A model generated the notes under the pieces. It had not been told where the DNA came from. It searched no databases and worked only from the letters and a program-made list of their open reading frames with translations. A program made the translations under genes and the position numbers. Source: Deltaproteobacteria bacterium (GTDB lineage: Bacteria > Desulfobacterota > Desulfobulbia > Desulfobulbales > VMSU01). From it: a stretch of 9,860 bases of DNA. This document shows positions 1-6,410 of this stretch, piece by piece (within the stretch, counting starts at the first letter, position 1; the number at the start of each line of letters is the position of its first letter). The stretch covers positions 1-9,860 of the forward strand of contig JAJYJA010000086.1 in NCBI GenBank assembly GCA_021789795.1. Reading direction: 5' to 3'.

Positions 1-7
1 ATCCTCC

Positions 8-1024
8 TTGGTTTTGTTTTGCTGGATACAAAACTATACCATGGAGTGCCATGAAGCTCAATTATTTCAATGTGTTATTGTAAAATTTACTGCTAACAGC
101 TGCCTCTTTCATTTTGCAAGAGGCTCGATTATCAATGCCAGCGACCGGCACCCGCAATGTTCGCAGTTGTTCCGCAAGGCCATGGTGCATTGCCTGCCCT
201 TTGTTGGCCTGTCGGGGGTCTATTATGTCCTCTACCTGGTGGCCAGAGGTGCCTACGCCAATGCGGTATACGCCGACATCCCCACCATCAATAAGCTGCC
301 GAACATATTAAAACTCCTCTATGCTACCTTGAATGTCCATCTGCCGATATTCCCTGGCAAGGACGTGCCGACGGCCGGTTACCCCCTGATGGGGAATATG
401 ATCTGGAGTGCCATCTGGCTGCTTACGGCCGGGGGGCTCTGGTGGCGCTGGGAAACTATCCCCGTGGTAAAGAAGATGGGTTTTTTGTTTATCCTTACCT
501 TCTTGTACCTGCTCTCCGGTATGGCAGGGGGCCATTTTCATCATGTCTTTCCAATGATGGTGTGTTGGGCGATACTTATCGGACGGTTATTCTCCTTTCC
601 GGGCGAGATTCTTCGCTGGCAACGATGGAAATGGGGCATAGAACTGGCCGTCATAGCTGGACTGCTGTTCTCCTGCCGGACCTACGCCTCCGAAATCTTG
701 GCAGTGGGAGAACATGGGCGGGTACTGCAGATCAATACGGCACTCTTTGCCGACCACCAGCTAGCGGCCCTTGCCCATAGAGATGACTGCTATCTCTTGG
801 TAGAGTCAGACCCCTGGGACCTGGGGGGTACTGTCGGCGTCTTGGGCTATTTTGGTCGCAGTAGTCATACCGAAGCCAGGAGGGAGGAGTACGTGGCCAC
901 GATTACCCCGGAAACAATACGGCATGTAGCAGCCCGACATCCGCACAAGGTGATTTTTGGCCTTTTCGTCCGGGCCGAAGACCACACCTATAGCATCCGG
1001 CGCCTCTGGCCGCTTCCGCACTAG
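8..1024 (+). CDS. Multi-pass membrane protein, probably the C-terminal part of a glycosyltransferase-like protein (partial or truncated)
   Basis: The reading frame is open to the left window edge. The first possible start is a TTG at 8 and a more conventional ATG lies in frame at 182, so the true start is unknown and the gene may begin outside the window. Counting from 8, hydrophobic segments lie at about residues 59-81, 124-147, 155-198 (probably two helices) and 209-227. A soluble C-terminal tail of about 110 residues follows. The pattern of a helix, a polar loop with scattered Tyr and Pro, more helices and a soluble tail recalls the C-terminal halves of large GT39/PMT-like or related membrane glycosyltransferases, but no catalytic motif is visible. 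The first 40 or so codons are AT-rich and low in sequence plausibility; from about position 128 the frame looks like ordinary coding DNA. It converges on the sensor gene at 1151-2767. It could be a truncated remnant, a horizontally acquired surface-polysaccharide gene, or the end of an intact longer gene. The function is not assigned. Confidence 0.55.
   Translation: MVLFCWIQNYTMECHEAQLFQCVIVKFTANSCLFHFARGSIINASDRHPQCSQLFRKAMVHCLPFVGLSGVYYVLYLVARGAYANAVYADIPTINKLPNILKLLYATLNVHLPIFPGKDVPTAGYPLMGNMIWSAIWLLTAGGLWWRWETIPVVKKMGFLFILTFLYLLSGMAGGHFHHVFPMMVCWAILIGRLFSFPGEILRWQRWKWGIELAVIAGLLFSCRTYASEILAVGEHGRVLQINTALFADHQLAALAHRDDCYLLVESDPWDLGGTVGVLGYFGRSSHTEARREEYVATITPETIRHVAARHPHKVIFGLFVRAEDHTYSIRRLWPLPH
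102..124. repeat. Perfect 7-bp inverted repeat in the AT-rich start of the first gene
   Basis: GCCTCTT at 102-108 is followed by a 9-base spacer and AAGAGGC at 118-124. It lies at the change from AT-rich to ordinary GC-rich sequence inside the open frame. It could be a small hairpin, the edge of an inserted element, or chance. No T-tract follows, so it is not an intrinsic terminator. Confidence 0.35.
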
Positions 1025-1094
1025 CGAGGGGGGACTTTCTAGGCTAAAAAGGGGCTAAAAAACGAATCAGTCCGTCTTCCCCCCGGCAACGCAA

Positions 1095-1133
1095 GCAAGA
1101 CAAGGGGTCAAGTCTTGCAATCATACGAATGAT
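1095..1133. repeat. Two adjacent small inverted repeats between convergent genes
   Basis: GCAAGAC (1095-1101) and GTCTTGC (1112-1118) form a perfect 7-bp inverted repeat around a 10-base centre containing GGGGTC. It is followed directly by ATCAT (1120-1124) and ATGAT (1129-1133) with a 4-base loop. From memory, the core GGGGTCAAGTCTTGC resembles short dispersed repeats found beside REP-associated tyrosine transposases (IS200/RAYT type) in many proteobacteria. No transposase is present here, so this would be an orphan fragment. The resemblance is recalled, not searched. Confidence 0.4.
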
Positions 1134-1150
1134 AAGCGCTGGCCGTGCCG

Positions 1151-2767
1151 TCAGGCGGGCTGGGGGGCCGCCGACTGGGCGCGCCGTTGTTCGGTCACGT
1201 CGGTGATGATGCCCTCGATGGCGTAGGGCCGGCCCTGGTCGTTGAAGTAGAGGGTCTGGCGTTGGTTGATCCAGTGGGGGCGGCCCGCCTTGTCGATCAC
1301 CTGGAACTCGCAGTAGGGCGCGGCCTTGCCCGAGAGGGCGTCCTCCCACAGCTTGCTGAAATAAACCCGCCAGTCCCGGTGCACCATGTCCCGGATCAAT
1401 AGCGGCCGTTTGTAGAACTCGTCCGGCGAGTAGCCGAATATCTCGCTGGAGGCCTTGCTCACGAACTCGTACTCCCCCTTGGGCAGCGACATGCGGAAGA
1501 TCATGTCCCGGGCGTTGTCGGTCAACTGCTCGAACCTGCCCACGCTCCTCACCAGGATGTTGATGAGCTGGTCGTACCGCGCCAGATATCGGTAAAGATA
1601 GATGCCGACCACGCAGCACAAAAAGACGATCATGCCCCGGACATATAAATTTTCCGCTGGAACATTGGTTATCGTCCACTGTAACAGATTCATCTGCTGA
1701 TCGGAGTTGAACAGCGTCCAGGCGACCAGCGAATCAAGTATCCAAAAAGATGCGCTAACCAGAACCACAAACATGAATATCGACCGACCATGACCCTTGG
1801 TTATCCGGTCTGCCGGACGACTAATCTCGTCGTGCATAACATTTCCCAGCATCACCGCAACGGTGATGATCAGCAGACAGATACCTATGGCGATGACAAT
1901 CTGGCGATCACTCCATTTTTGCTTTTCTTCCGGCGTAACCTGACGCAATAACTTATGTTCCAGTAGATGATAGGCGGAATGATTCTTTAATTTCCAGTCG
2001 TGCAGATAACGATCAATGGTGGTGATAACCTCGTGGTGCCAGCCCTTGCGCACCGCATACTGCACCTCCACCGGGGGAAAGACGATGGCGGTGGGCTTCA
2101 GGTCGTAGAGCTTCTGCAGCCGCTGGGTCTGGAAGGTGTTGAACAACCCGGCGTCCACTGCCCCGGTGGCCACCGCCTGCCCCATCTCGTCACAGGAGTT
2201 CACTTCCTTGAAGATCGGCTTGACCTTGAGCGCCTCGCTGGTTCTGACCAGCTCGGCCCCCAGTTCACCCTTGGTGATATAGGCCACCGTCTTGTCGTTC
2301 AGGTCGGCCATTGCCTGGATGTCGTCCCTGTCCGCAACCACGAAGATCTGGCCGGTCAGTACGGCGTTTTTCTCCCTGGTGAAGTCAAGCCGCTCCCGCT
2401 CCTGCGGCGAGGGGACGATACCCATACCCAGGTCGATCGACCCGTCCTCCAGGCTGTCTAAGACGTTTTTAAGCGAATCCGAGAAGCGATACTCCAGCTT
2501 CCAGCCTTCCCTGTCGGCCATCTCCTTGAGCAACTCCAGGTGAAAGCCGGTGGGCAGGTTGTTCTTTTCGTAGATGATCGGGTAGAGGTTGTAGATCCCG
2601 ACCCGGAGGGAGAGGCGCTGGCCGGCCGGCGGGGTGGGGGGAGGGGCAGATACCGCCGCCTCCGGGGTCGGATGAGCGGCAGACGCAAGCCCGGGGAGGA
2701 AGAGGGCCGTGAGGACGGCGAACGAGACAACAGCCACCAAGCTCAGACACCTAGCGCCACGATTCAT
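1151..2767 (-). CDS. Periplasmic solute-binding (SBP_bac_3-like) membrane sensor with a C-terminal PAS domain and no output domain
   Basis: The 538-residue product begins with a signal peptide (about 1-30, ending GLASA/A) and a Pro/Ala-rich spacer. An extracytoplasmic family 3 solute-binding domain covers about 52-275. Typical features are LRVGIYNLYPIIYEKN, the LPTGFHLELLKEMADREGW stretch, DLGMGIVPSPQERERLDFT, and AVATGAVDAGLFN near the second lobe. Membrane segments follow at about 289-308, 329-351 and 376-395, then a PAS/PAC module at about 411-525 (LTDNARDMIFRMS, FGYSPDEF, GIITDVTEQR). The protein ends 13 residues after the PAC signature. There is no histidine kinase, GGDEF, EAL, HAMP or methyl-accepting region, which is unusual for this architecture. 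The ATG start at 2767 is supported by a GAGGTG ribosome site at 2773-2778, five bases away. It lies downstream of the selD operon on the same strand, after 114 bases with their own candidate promoter. The ligand is probably an amino acid or small organic anion by family analogy; the sequence does not show which. It could be a truncated sensor kinase or a partner for a separate output protein. Confidence 0.85.
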   Translation of the reverse strand: MNRGARCLSLVAVVSFAVLTALFLPGLASAAHPTPEAAVSAPPPTPPAGQRLSLRVGIYNLYPIIYEKNNLPTGFHLELLKEMADREGWKLEYRFSDSLKNVLDSLEDGSIDLGMGIVPSPQERERLDFTREKNAVLTGQIFVVADRDDIQAMADLNDKTVAYITKGELGAELVRTSEALKVKPIFKEVNSCDEMGQAVATGAVDAGLFNTFQTQRLQKLYDLKPTAIVFPPVEVQYAVRKGWHHEVITTIDRYLHDWKLKNHSAYHLLEHKLLRQVTPEEKQKWSDRQIVIAIGICLLIITVAVMLGNVMHDEISRPADRITKGHGRSIFMFVVLVSASFWILDSLVAWTLFNSDQQMNLLQWTITNVPAENLYVRGMIVFLCCVVGIYLYRYLARYDQLINILVRSVGRFEQLTDNARDMIFRMSLPKGEYEFVSKASSEIFGYSPDEFYKRPLLIRDMVHRDWRVYFSKLWEDALSGKAAPYCEFQVIDKAGRPHWINQRQTLYFNDQGRPYAIEGIITDVTEQRRAQSAAPQPA

Positions 2768-2772
2768 ACCCG

Positions 2773-2778
2773 CACCTC
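2773..2778 (-). promoter_or_regulatory. Ribosome binding site of the solute-binding/PAS sensor
   Basis: On the minus strand the hexamer reads GAGGTG and lies 5 bases before the ATG at 2767. This fixes that start ahead of any internal ATG. Confidence 0.6.
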
Positions 2779-2788
2779 AAAAAGTGGA

Positions 2789-2803
2789 GTTGATGGGATC
2801 AAC
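2789..2803. promoter_or_regulatory. Candidate operator: perfect inverted repeat GTTGAT-N3-ATCAAC
   Basis: GTTGAT (2789-2794) and ATCAAC (2798-2803) are exact inverted copies separated by three G bases. The element sits a few bases downstream of the candidate -10 box of the sensor gene, where a repressor would block transcription. It could also act as a small hairpin in the leader. No regulator is identified in the window. Confidence 0.3.
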
Positions 2804-2806
2804 CCC

Positions 2807-2836
2807 ATTGTAAACCCACCAGAGGTTAAAACACAA
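2807..2836 (-). promoter_or_regulatory. Weak candidate sigma70-type promoter for the sensor gene
   Basis: On the minus strand a -10-like TACAAT (2807-2812) lies 18 bases after a poor -35-like TTGTGT (2831-2836). The -10 is a good match and the -35 is weak. The position between the cytochrome stop and the sensor start makes a promoter plausible, but read-through from the upstream operon is equally possible. Confidence 0.25.
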
Positions 2837-2881
2837 ACAGAAAGTGCGGCTTGACTCCAAAAAAACTGTTGCTAAGAATGC

Positions 2882-4459
2882 CTAGTGCACCAGTTTTACG
2901 TGGCTTTGGTAATCGAAGTTGTCGTCGTGGGGCGGGGCGTGGCAGGCGGCGCAGACCTCGGGCCCGGGGCGTTTGACCAGGGGGTTGCCCTTGGGGTCTT
3001 CGCCATGACGAAGGCCTGGCCCGTGGCAGGCCTCGCAGCCGACCCCCCGCCGTTTATCCGGCAAGGAGAGGGCGAGGTTGGCCTGTTTCATGGCCACCCC
3101 GGTGACGTGGCAGGGCAGGCAGTTGAGGTTGAACTGCTGGCCCTTGGCGGCCAGGGTCTGGTAGGCTTGGGCGTGTCTTGTCCGGCCCCAGGCCTTGGCC
3201 TGCTCGGCATGGCAGGGGGCGCAGGCCGCAGGGCCCAAGTAGTCCTGGTCGTCTGGCCGGGAGGCCGCGCTTTCGGCCTGGTGGCGGCCCAGTTCGTTTA
3301 AGTCGCGGTCGAGTTGGGTGCTGATCGCCGCTATCTTTGGGTCTTCCGGCAGGCCGCCGTCCAAGGCCAGGAAGCGGTTGTGGTACGAGGAGGGCCCGGC
3401 CTCCGCCCCTTCGGTGGTCGAGCAGGCGCCAAGCCGCTCGATCTCGGCCCGCAGGCCCCGCTCCCTGGCCCGCAGTTCCCGGTAGGCGGCCAGCCGTTCA
3501 GGCTTGGCGGCCAGTGCGGCCTCGGGGGCTTGGCCGTTAGCCCGGTACTTGTCGAGCTGCCAGGTCACCCCGTCCAGGGCCGCCTTGGCCTGGGCCAGTT
3601 GCTCGGCGGGCGGGCAGCCCCATCCCTGGCCCGGATGCCAATCGATCTTAAGGATGCCGATGTCCTTGCCGCCGGGGGTGACGTTGGTGATGATCGCCTG
3701 ATTCCCCCCCGGCTCGGCTATGGAGTCGGCCTGGGCCTGGGATTGGATAATCAGGTTGAGGGTGCGGTAGGCGGCGGCGATCTTCCGGTTTTCGGCCTCC
3801 GGCAGGCTGGAGAGCAGCACCACCATCTCCCCCGCCTGGCCGGCCTGGGCGAGCAGGGGCGGCAGGGCCTTTTCCCAGGGCAGGATGGCCAAGCCGGGGG
3901 CGGGCGGGTTGGCCGCGCCGGTAAGGCCGATCACCGTCAGCCGTGCCTGTCCGACCGTCAGGGATAAGTTTGATAAAAATACTGGTTTTTGGCTAGTCTT
4001 GTCCACCAGGTTGGCGCTCAGCCAGGCGAAACCGTCCCGGCGCGCCAGTTCCTTGAGAAAATCCACCCCCGCCGCCAGGTCCAGACCGCCCACCCCCACC
4101 GCCTGGTAGCCGATCCGTCCGTAGGCCTGGGCGATGGCGGCGGCGGTCAGTCGTTCCGCCTCCTCCTGGCCAGGGGTTAAGGCCGCCTGTTTGAAGAGCA
4201 GATCGCCGGCATCAAGGGCAACATGCGGCAGGCCCGCCTCCTTGGCCAACTGCTCGAACTGAAAGGCCTTGCGGGCCAGGCCTCCGAACTGGTTGGGCTG
4301 GCAGCCGCAGGGCTCGGTCTCGCCCCGGTTGTCGTTGGAGTAGAAGAGCAGGAACTCTTGCCCCCCGTTCGTCCCCGAGGCCCAGGCGGGGGCGGCGACG
4401 GCTGGGGAGAGGAGCAGGAGGGCCAAGCCAAGCAGTCGGGCAAGCCAGGCGGTCTTCAT
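2882..4459 (-). CDS. Exported UshA-like (degenerate metallophosphoesterase-type) protein fused to a tetrahaem cytochrome c domain
   Basis: The 525-residue product has a signal peptide (about 1-28, ending APAWA/S), so it should be periplasmic, where cytochrome c haem is attached. Residues about 35-275 follow the layout of the UshA/5'-nucleotidase metallophosphoesterase superfamily: LLFYSNDNRG (38-46) in place of the usual NDxHG, DAGD (83-86), and VGGLDLAAG (123-131) where GNHEFDxG is expected. The metal-binding His and Asn ligands are largely lost, so phosphatase activity is unlikely. A CGC motif at 51-53 inside EPCGCQPNQFGGLA is the striking conserved-looking element; both cysteines are TGC. 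A helical, charged linker covers about 284-345. The C-terminal part carries four CXXCH haem sites, at C413, C447, C475 and C503, and resembles cytochrome c554-family domains. The ATG at 4459 is chosen because the signal peptide begins there and it lies 2 bases after the yedF stop; an earlier in-frame start at 4489 would overlap yedF. No clear ribosome site is seen, so translational coupling to yedF is likely. The role is inferred to be selenium- or thiol-linked periplasmic electron transfer. Confidence 0.82.
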   Translation of the reverse strand: MKTAWLARLLGLALLLLSPAVAAPAWASGTNGGQEFLLFYSNDNRGETEPCGCQPNQFGGLARKAFQFEQLAKEAGLPHVALDAGDLLFKQAALTPGQEEAERLTAAAIAQAYGRIGYQAVGVGGLDLAAGVDFLKELARRDGFAWLSANLVDKTSQKPVFLSNLSLTVGQARLTVIGLTGAANPPAPGLAILPWEKALPPLLAQAGQAGEMVVLLSSLPEAENRKIAAAYRTLNLIIQSQAQADSIAEPGGNQAIITNVTPGGKDIGILKIDWHPGQGWGCPPAEQLAQAKAALDGVTWQLDKYRANGQAPEAALAAKPERLAAYRELRARERGLRAEIERLGACSTTEGAEAGPSSYHNRFLALDGGLPEDPKIAAISTQLDRDLNELGRHQAESAASRPDDQDYLGPAACAPCHAEQAKAWGRTRHAQAYQTLAAKGQQFNLNCLPCHVTGVAMKQANLALSLPDKRRGVGCEACHGPGLRHGEDPKGNPLVKRPGPEVCAACHAPPHDDNFDYQSHVKLVH

Positions 4460-4461
4460 GG

Positions 4462-5079
4462 TCAGATGTTGATCACGCTGTCCGCGCACTGCATGGCGGT
4501 GACGATGTCGAGCATGTTGGTGGTCTCGCCGACCCGCTTTTTTTCCAGCAACTTGAAATGGTTAAGGCAGGTGCCGCAGACCATGATCTTGACCCCGCGT
4601 TCGGCCAGCTCAAGCAGGGCGGGCAGGGCCTCCGAGCCCTCGGTGGCCAGGGTCACCCCCCGGTTGACGAAGATCAGCCGCCACAGCTCCGGCCCCATCT
4701 CCTTGACGGTCTTTAAGAAGTTGAGCAGCAGCCCGGCGCCCAGCTCGTCGTCGCCATGCCCCAGGCGATCCGTGCCCACCATGATCAGAATCCTCTTGCC
4801 CTCCGCCCCCCGCTCCGGGAGACGGCGGGCCGGCTCGCTGGCCACGGGCGCCCCAGGCGCCGCGCCCTGGCGGACGGCGGACACCCGGATATCCTCGCCT
4901 CGCCGCTCGGTGGTGACTTGAAAACCCTGGTACTCCAAGAAACGGCTGACATTCTCCCAGGCCGCCTCGTTATCGACCGTGACCACGAAGGCCTCGGCGC
5001 CCGTCTGCTCCAGCCTCTCCTTGATCTGCATCACCGGGCCCGGACAGGCCAGCCCCCGGCAGTCCAACTCTTCACTCAT
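4462..5079 (-). CDS. yedF: Sulfurtransferase-like selenium metabolism protein YedF
   Basis: The 205-residue cytoplasmic protein has two parts. The N-terminal TusA/SirA-like domain (about 4-70) opens with LDCRGLACPGPVMQIKERL and carries the signature CPGP, with Cys12 as the expected sulfur or selenium carrier and Cys7 just before it. After a Pro/Ala-rich linker (72-95) comes a DsrE-like domain (about 96-205), with RILIMVGTDRLGHGDDELG and a second cysteine pair in VCGTCLN (Cys168 and Cys171). This order is that of YedF proteins, which in many selenium-using bacteria lie beside selD; the biochemical role is not settled, and selenium delivery to SelD is a common proposal. The ATG at 5079 is chosen because the TusA domain begins there and GGGGGTGA precedes it (5084-5091). 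The longer open frame to 5382 runs back over selD and is not coding. It lies 41 bases after selD and 2 bases before the cytochrome gene, so it is the middle gene of a three-gene operon. Confidence 0.9.
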   Translation of the reverse strand: MSEELDCRGLACPGPVMQIKERLEQTGAEAFVVTVDNEAAWENVSRFLEYQGFQVTTERRGEDIRVSAVRQGAAPGAPVASEPARRLPERGAEGKRILIMVGTDRLGHGDDELGAGLLLNFLKTVKEMGPELWRLIFVNRGVTLATEGSEALPALLELAERGVKIMVCGTCLNHFKLLEKKRVGETTNMLDIVTAMQCADSVINI

Positions 5080-5120
5080 CCCGTCACCCCCAAAAGCAAT
5101 TTCTCCCTGTGCCCCGTCGC

Positions 5121-6167
5121 TTACTCTACGACGATCCTCTCGCTTGGCCCCGGCGTCACCTCGCCCACCAGCGCCGCCCCTTCCACCCCCCGCTCGCGCA
5201 GGGCGGCGAGCAGCCCCGCCGTCGCCTCCGCCGCCACCGACAGCAAGAGTCCGCCCGAGGTCTGGGGATCGAAGAGCGCGTCCTGCAGGCGTTGGGATAC
5301 ACGGGGGCCGAAATCCACGAACGGCCCCCGGAATTTCTTGTTGTTGTAAGCCCCGGCGGGGATCAGGCCCATGCCTGCCCACTCCAGGGCCTCGCCAGGC
5401 ACCGGCACCGCCGCCGACTCGATCCGCACCCCGTGCCCGGAGCCTACCACCATCTCGGCCAGATGCCCCAAAAAGCCAAAGCCGGTGACATCGGTGCAGG
5501 CATGGACCGGGAAATCGGCCATCACCAGGGCCGGGTCGCGGTTTAGGGCCGCCATCTGCCGGGTCACCCGCTCCGTCACCTCCGGCCCGGCCAGCCCGGC
5601 CTTGATGGCGGTGCAGATGATCCCCACCCCCAGCGGTTTGGTGAGGATCAGCCGGTCGCCGGCCTGGAGATGGCGTTTGGTGAGGATCCGGCGGGGGTGG
5701 ACGAAGCCGGTCACCGACAGGCCGTACTTCAACTCCGCGTCCTCCACCGTGTGGCCGCCCACCAGCACCACCCCGGCCTCCCGCATGACGGCCAGCCCGC
5801 CCTCGATCATCGCCCTCAGCACCGAGATGTCCAGGGTCTTGGCCGGGAAGGCGACCACGTTCATGGCCGTCTTGGGCGTGCCGCCCATGGCGTAGATGTC
5901 GCTTAGGGCGTTGGCGGCGGCGATCTGGCCAAACCAGAAGGGGTCGTCGACCATGGGCGGGAAGAAATCGATGGTCTGCACCAGGGCCAGGTCGTCGGAC
6001 AGACGGTAGACCCCGGCGTCGTCAGCCCGCTCCAGGCCGACAATCAGGTTGTCGTCCACTGGCAAATCTAGGCCGCACAGGGCGCGATCCAGGTCGCCGG
6101 GGCCGAGCTTGGCGGCGCAGCCGGCACCCTTGACGGTCTGGGTCAGGCGGATCTGGGGTTGATTCAC
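5121..6167 (-). CDS. selD: Selenide, water dikinase (selenophosphate synthetase)
   Basis: The enzyme makes selenophosphate from selenide and ATP (releasing AMP and phosphate), the selenium donor for selenocysteine and selenouridine synthesis. The 348-residue length matches the family (E. coli about 347). The catalytic pair is present in GAGCAAK as Cys17 (codon TGC) and Lys20, so this is the cysteine form, not a selenocysteine form. Other signatures are ERADDAGVY (46-54), TIDFFPPMVDDPFWFG (65-80), AAANALSDIYAMGG (83-96), VGGHTVEDAELKYG (136-149), DVTGFGFLGH (226-235) and FDPQTSGGL (299-307). The Asp residues at about 50, 67, 90 and 226 match the Mg/ATP ligands known for this family. The start is GTG at 6167, with an AAGGAA ribosome site at 6174-6179. 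It is the first gene of the operon with yedF and the UshA-like cytochrome, and is divergent from ileS. It implies the cell makes selenoproteins or seleno-tRNA, although selA, selB and selC are not in this window. Confidence 0.96.
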   Translation of the reverse strand: MNQPQIRLTQTVKGAGCAAKLGPGDLDRALCGLDLPVDDNLIVGLERADDAGVYRLSDDLALVQTIDFFPPMVDDPFWFGQIAAANALSDIYAMGGTPKTAMNVVAFPAKTLDISVLRAMIEGGLAVMREAGVVLVGGHTVEDAELKYGLSVTGFVHPRRILTKRHLQAGDRLILTKPLGVGIICTAIKAGLAGPEVTERVTRQMAALNRDPALVMADFPVHACTDVTGFGFLGHLAEMVVGSGHGVRIESAAVPVPGEALEWAGMGLIPAGAYNNKKFRGPFVDFGPRVSQRLQDALFDPQTSGGLLLSVAAEATAGLLAALRERGVEGAALVGEVTPGPSERIVVE

Positions 6168-6173
6168 GGGTCG

Positions 6174-6179
6174 TTCCTT
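6174..6179 (-). promoter_or_regulatory. Ribosome binding site of selD, supporting a GTG start
   Basis: The minus strand reads AAGGAA seven bases before the GTG at 6167. There is no nearby in-frame ATG, and the protein aligns in length and catalytic residue number with E. coli SelD from this GTG. Confidence 0.7.
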
Positions 6180-6245
6180 GTTTGATTAAGTTGAGATCGG
6201 GGGTGACTTGGGGTGGTCGTCACGGGGCAGTGCCGTCTTCCTAGG

Positions 6246-6273
6246 CTTATAGGTCGTTTCGCCAGTTTGTCAA
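6246..6273 (-). promoter_or_regulatory. Strong sigma70-type promoter of the selD-yedF-cytochrome operon
   Basis: On the minus strand an exact -35 TTGACA (6268-6273) is followed after 16 bases by TATAAG (6246-6251), five of six matches to the -10 consensus. Transcription would start near 6239, giving a leader of about 70 bases before the selD GTG. The leader contains a weak GTGAC/GTCAC inverted repeat (6203-6207 and 6219-6223) whose role is unknown. Confidence 0.6.
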
Positions 6274-6334
6274 ATTCAAATCTTGATGTTTTCGTTGATT
6301 GGCCAGTGGCGGCGGGGCGGGCCGAAATTTGGCC

Positions 6335-6362
6335 TTGCAACTTGCCCCGTAGTTGGTATGTT
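6335..6362 (+). promoter_or_regulatory. Candidate sigma70-type promoter of ileS-lspA
   Basis: TTGCAA (6335-6340) and TATGTT (6357-6362), each four of six matches to consensus, are separated by 16 bases and lie about 50 bases before the ileS start. A near-palindrome, GGCCG-AAATTT-GGCC (6320-6334), sits directly upstream of the -35. Both are weak calls by eye. Confidence 0.3.
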
Positions 6363-6397
6363 ATTTTGTTTTTTTGCCACCATGTTGATGGTCTGCC

Positions 6398-6403
6398 AAG
6401 GGG
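6398..6403 (+). promoter_or_regulatory. Ribosome binding site of ileS
   Basis: AAGGGG lies 7 bases before the ATG at 6411. It favours this start over the open frame that extends back to 6213. Confidence 0.6.
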
Positions 6404-6410
6404 TACTGCC

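Noticed and set aside
1026..1085. GGGGGG and CCCCCC tracts as a convergent terminator
   Set aside because: The tracts are separated by about 40 bases, only six bases pair, and no T-tract follows the stem on either strand; two A-rich direct repeats of GGCTAAAAA (1042-1062) lie between them without a clear role.
2840..2881. Intrinsic terminator after the cytochrome gene
   Set aside because: A run of seven T is present on the minus strand but no GC-rich hairpin precedes it.
3314..3967. 217-residue plus-strand open frame opposite the cytochrome gene
   Set aside because: The composition is Gly/Pro/Leu-rich noise, and the minus strand encodes four haem motifs, a signal peptide and a recognisable fold.
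5080..5382. Upstream extension of the yedF frame to 5382
   Set aside because: It runs antisense-free but out of frame over the well-supported selD coding sequence, reads as low-complexity Arg/Gly/Ala, and the TusA domain plus a ribosome site place the start at 5079.
6117..6119. Possible selenocysteine codon at the SelD active site
   Set aside because: The codon reads TGC on the minus strand, so the residue is cysteine; no in-frame TGA was seen in selD, yedF or the cytochrome gene.
6213..6410. 66-residue N-terminal extension of IleRS
   Set aside because: IleRS proteins begin near the DYRATLNLP segment, AAGGGG precedes the ATG at 6411, and the extension covers the promoter region of both divergent operons.
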